NCBI GenBank assembly: GCA_032191485.1
Contig: JAVDOI010000128.1
Span: 190,001 to 254,000 of the forward strand
Direction of reading: 5' to 3'
From: Leptoclinus maculatus
Lineage: Eukaryota; Chordata; Actinopteri; Perciformes; Stichaeidae
DNA length: 64,000 nt
The position numbers and the translations under genes are program-made. The notes below the pieces were generated by a model. It saw only the letters and a list, made by a program, of their open reading frames with translations, did no database searches and was not told where the DNA came from. Shown piece after piece: positions 61,579 through 64,000 of the stretch. Within the stretch, counting starts at the first letter, position 1. Each line of letters opens with the position of its first letter.

Positions 61579-61752
61579 GACCCCCAACTGTTTGCTTCCT
61601 GTGTCAACCTCCTGACACATTTCTCCCTTGTCATGGTGCAGTTCTTTCAATGGGTCATAGCAGTGGCTACAGGTTGGCACACCCATCCAAGCACTCCATG
61701 GTCAAGAACCTTGGTCTAGTTAAGGACAGCTTTTTATCTTTTCACAAGTGTA

Positions 61753-61872
61753 CAAGGCTCAGCCAAACGGCAAAGCCTGCTAAAAATAGGTTGAACTCAT
61801 TGGTGTTCCTCTCCACGGAAGTCTTTAGTAAAAGGCGAAAGACTTGTGCGTTATGAAGAGAAACCAAAGTAA
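61753..61872 (-). ncRNA. rnu5: U5 snRNA, unit 26
   Basis: The transcribed region reads as unit 1. PSE core 61928-61934. Confidence 0.93.
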
Positions 61873-62088
61873 GTACAGCACTCTTGTCAAGAGCAGCCGA
61901 AGTCCCTAGTTGTCCCAGTCAAAACGCTCATGGTAAGCCTAAATTGACGTGCCCTGTTCCAAATCTGAAGCCACACCCATTCCCATACTCCTGCCCACAT
62001 CTTAAAGAGGGCAATATTCTCCATTGTACTATTTCCTCCCCTCCAATCAAAAGTACAAAACACTTGATATTTTTTTCAACATGACAAT

Positions 62089-62252
62089 CAGGGGAGAGCG
62101 CGAACGCAGTCCCCCACTACCAGAAATTATGCAGTCGAGATTCCCACATTTGGGGAATTCGCAGTGGTCAGCACAACCGGAGTGCAATGGCTGGGCCTCG
62201 CCCTGGGTGAACCACCTTCTTGATCATGGTATCTCCCCTGCCAGGTAAGTAT
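62089..62252 (-). ncRNA. rnu1: U1 snRNA, unit 26
   Basis: The transcribed region reads as unit 1. PSE core 62305-62311, type B spacer with one private change (CAGCCTCAC), octamer 62560-62567. Confidence 0.98.
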
Positions 62253-62794
62253 GAGTTGGAAGAGACAGCGGCAGGGGCGGCATTCCCAGACATAGTACTC
62301 CGGATGACGGTTCCCAGATGGCATAATCCCAGAGTGCAGTCCTTTAGCATTTAGCACACAGCAAACAAGCTGTTTCTGCTTCTGAGAATGCAAACACAGC
62401 CCAGCAACCAAACGAAAGCCTAAAACCTAAGCATGCTAACAATGGAAGAATCTTCGGAACACATTTCTCCCACAAAGAAGGGAAAATATCAGTGAGAACA
62501 CACAATCACTTTAGGCACATCCAGAAGGCCACACCCACTTATCTTGGCGAACCCGGGCAATTTGCATTACTCAACACACAGCCTCACAGCATACAACAGA
62601 CACTGCTGCACAGCAATGCTTGCACTTTTCTGGACAAACTGCAAAAGAAATAAAGGCTACAAAAGGACCTCAACCCACAATCTGACTCGGAGGACAGAAA
62701 TTGGCATTCAGAGCTGGAAATGTCGCCAAGCAGTCAGGGCTGATGCATACAGTGATTTGAGGCTGGGAGCACAGCGATGTTCCATGAGGGGCGT

Positions 62795-63546
62795 CAGACA
62801 GAACACAGATCACACAGATCACACAACACAGAGATCACACACAGAACACAGATCACACAGATCAAACACAGATCACAGATAGAACACAGATCACACACAG
62901 AACACAGAACACAGAGATCACACACGGAACACAGATCACACACAGAACACAGAGATCACACACAGATCACAGATCACACAGAACACACACAGATCACAGA
63001 TAGAACACAGATCACACACAGAACACAGAACACAGAGATCACACACGGAACACAGATCACACACAGAACACAGAGATCACACACAGATCACAGAGATCAC
63101 ACACGGAACACGGAACACAGATCACACACATCACAGATAGAACAAAGAGATCACACACAGAACACGGAACACAGATCACACACATCACAGATAGAACACA
63201 GAGATCACACACGGAACACGGAACACAGATCACACACATCACAGATAGAACACAGAGATCACACACGGAACACGGAACACAGATCACACACATCACAGAT
63301 AGAACACAGAGATCACACACATCACAGATAGAACACAGAGATCACACACAGAACACGGAACACAGATCACACACATCACAGATAGAACACAGAGATCACA
63401 CACGGAACACGGAACACAGATCACACACATCACAGATAGAACACAGAGATCACACACAGAACACAGAACACAAATCCCAGATCACACACAGAACACAGAT
63501 CACACAACACAGAGAACACACACAGAACACAGATCACACACACACA
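62795..63546. repeat. CA-rich minisatellite, unit 26 (752 bp)
   Basis: As unit 25 plus one 54-bp subrepeat. Confidence 0.95.
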
Positions 63547-63649
63547 GCCTCTAAGATAGACAGCGAGACTCGTCATTCATTACAGTGTGAAGTTAATCAA
63601 CAGACTGATCCATTTGGATTGGTGTTTGGTTGTCCACAAGGCATTTGAG

Positions 63650-63837
63650 GAGTGCACCGTTCCCGGCAATGCTGCAATACCGGGTCAATGCGTGGAGTGA
63701 ACGGAGCAAGCCCCTTTTTCATCTCCCGATGCTAAAAATCTGCTTAATACGTTATCCTCATATAGAGGACATATCAGATATTAAACTGATAAGAACAGAT
63801 ACTACACTTGATCTTAGCCAAAAGGCCGAGAAGCGAT
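63650..63837 (-). ncRNA. rnu2: U2 snRNA, unit 26
   Basis: The transcribed region reads as unit 1. PSE core 63890-63896. The window ends about 12 bp before the next U5 3' end would begin, so the array continues to the right. Confidence 0.98.
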
Positions 63838-64000
63838 GACCCCCAACTGTTTGCTTCCTGTGTCAACCTCCTGACACATTTCTCCCTTGTCATGGTGCAG
63901 TTCTTTCAATGGGTCATAGCAGTGGCTACAGGTTGGCACACCCATCCAAGCACTCCATGGTCAAGAACCTTGGTCTAGTTAAGGACAGCTTTTTATCTTT

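Larger units (their letters stand above)
4821..64000 (-). repeat. Tandem U2-U1-U5 snRNA gene array, 26 units
   Basis: Twenty-six consecutive units each carry U5, U1 and U2 loci on the - strand. U5-to-U5 spacing ranges from 934 to 3245 bp. Within a unit the U5-U1 gap is 216 bp and the gap between the U2 5' end and the next U5 3' end is 174 bp; both are nearly constant. Length changes come from the minisatellite between U1 and U2. The right edge of the window lies inside the 27th unit, just before its U5 gene. Confidence 0.97.

Noticed and set aside
4821..64000. U4, U6 or tRNA genes hidden in the spacers
   Set aside because: I looked for the U6 ACAGAGA core in context, U4 stem sequences and tRNA A/B boxes on both strands and found none. 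ACAGAGATCACA in the minisatellite resembles the U6 core only by chance, in a simple repeat.

Overview
The window is a eukaryotic small-RNA gene cluster with no convincing protein-coding gene. Two tandem arrays meet head-on. Positions 1-4820 hold eight 5S rRNA genes on the + strand in 576-bp units. Positions 4821-64000 hold about 26 tandem units on the - strand, each carrying the spliceosomal snRNA genes U5, U1 and U2. The 5S ends (GCTTAC...GTAAGC), the 164-nt U1, the 188-nt U2 and the pol II-type snRNA promoters point to a vertebrate. The 5S ends look most like a teleost fish; I cannot name the species.

Reading up the + coordinate, one snRNA unit is: U5 (about 120 nt); a 216-bp gap with the U5 promoter; U1 (164 nt); a spacer of about 540 bp with the U1 promoter and one perfect octamer (ATTTGCAT); a CA-rich minisatellite of 0.5-1.7 kb; a flank of about 110 bp; U2 (188 nt); then 174 bp with the U2 promoter before the next U5. 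All are transcribed leftward, in the order U2, U1, U5. Every promoter has the same proximal element (PSE) core ACC(A/G)T(G/C)A. It ends exactly 59 nt upstream of the U1 and U2 starts and 62 nt upstream of the U5 start placed by homology. There is no TATA box, as expected for RNA polymerase II snRNA genes.

I count 26 U5 loci (25 full, 1 truncated), 26 U1 loci (25 full, 1 truncated) and 26 U2 loci (22 full, 4 reduced to the first 48 nt), with 22 minisatellite blocks. Unit length varies from 934 bp to 3.25 kb, mainly with the minisatellite. Higher-order repeats are plain: two copies of a 4167-bp three-unit block (9499-17832), three copies of a two-unit block of about 6.36 kb (22197-41290), and near-identical 2.4-kb units from about 52 kb on. 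Shared nucleotide variants mark these blocks and suggest recent unequal exchange, although assembly error in such a repeat must be excluded.

The 5S and snRNA arrays converge at 4820/4821. There a 5S spacer is cut off and joined to a U2 promoter whose U2 gene is missing. 5S rRNA feeds ribosomes, while U1 (5' splice site), U2 (branch point) and U5 (exon alignment) are core parts of the major spliceosome. U4 and U6 are absent from the window.
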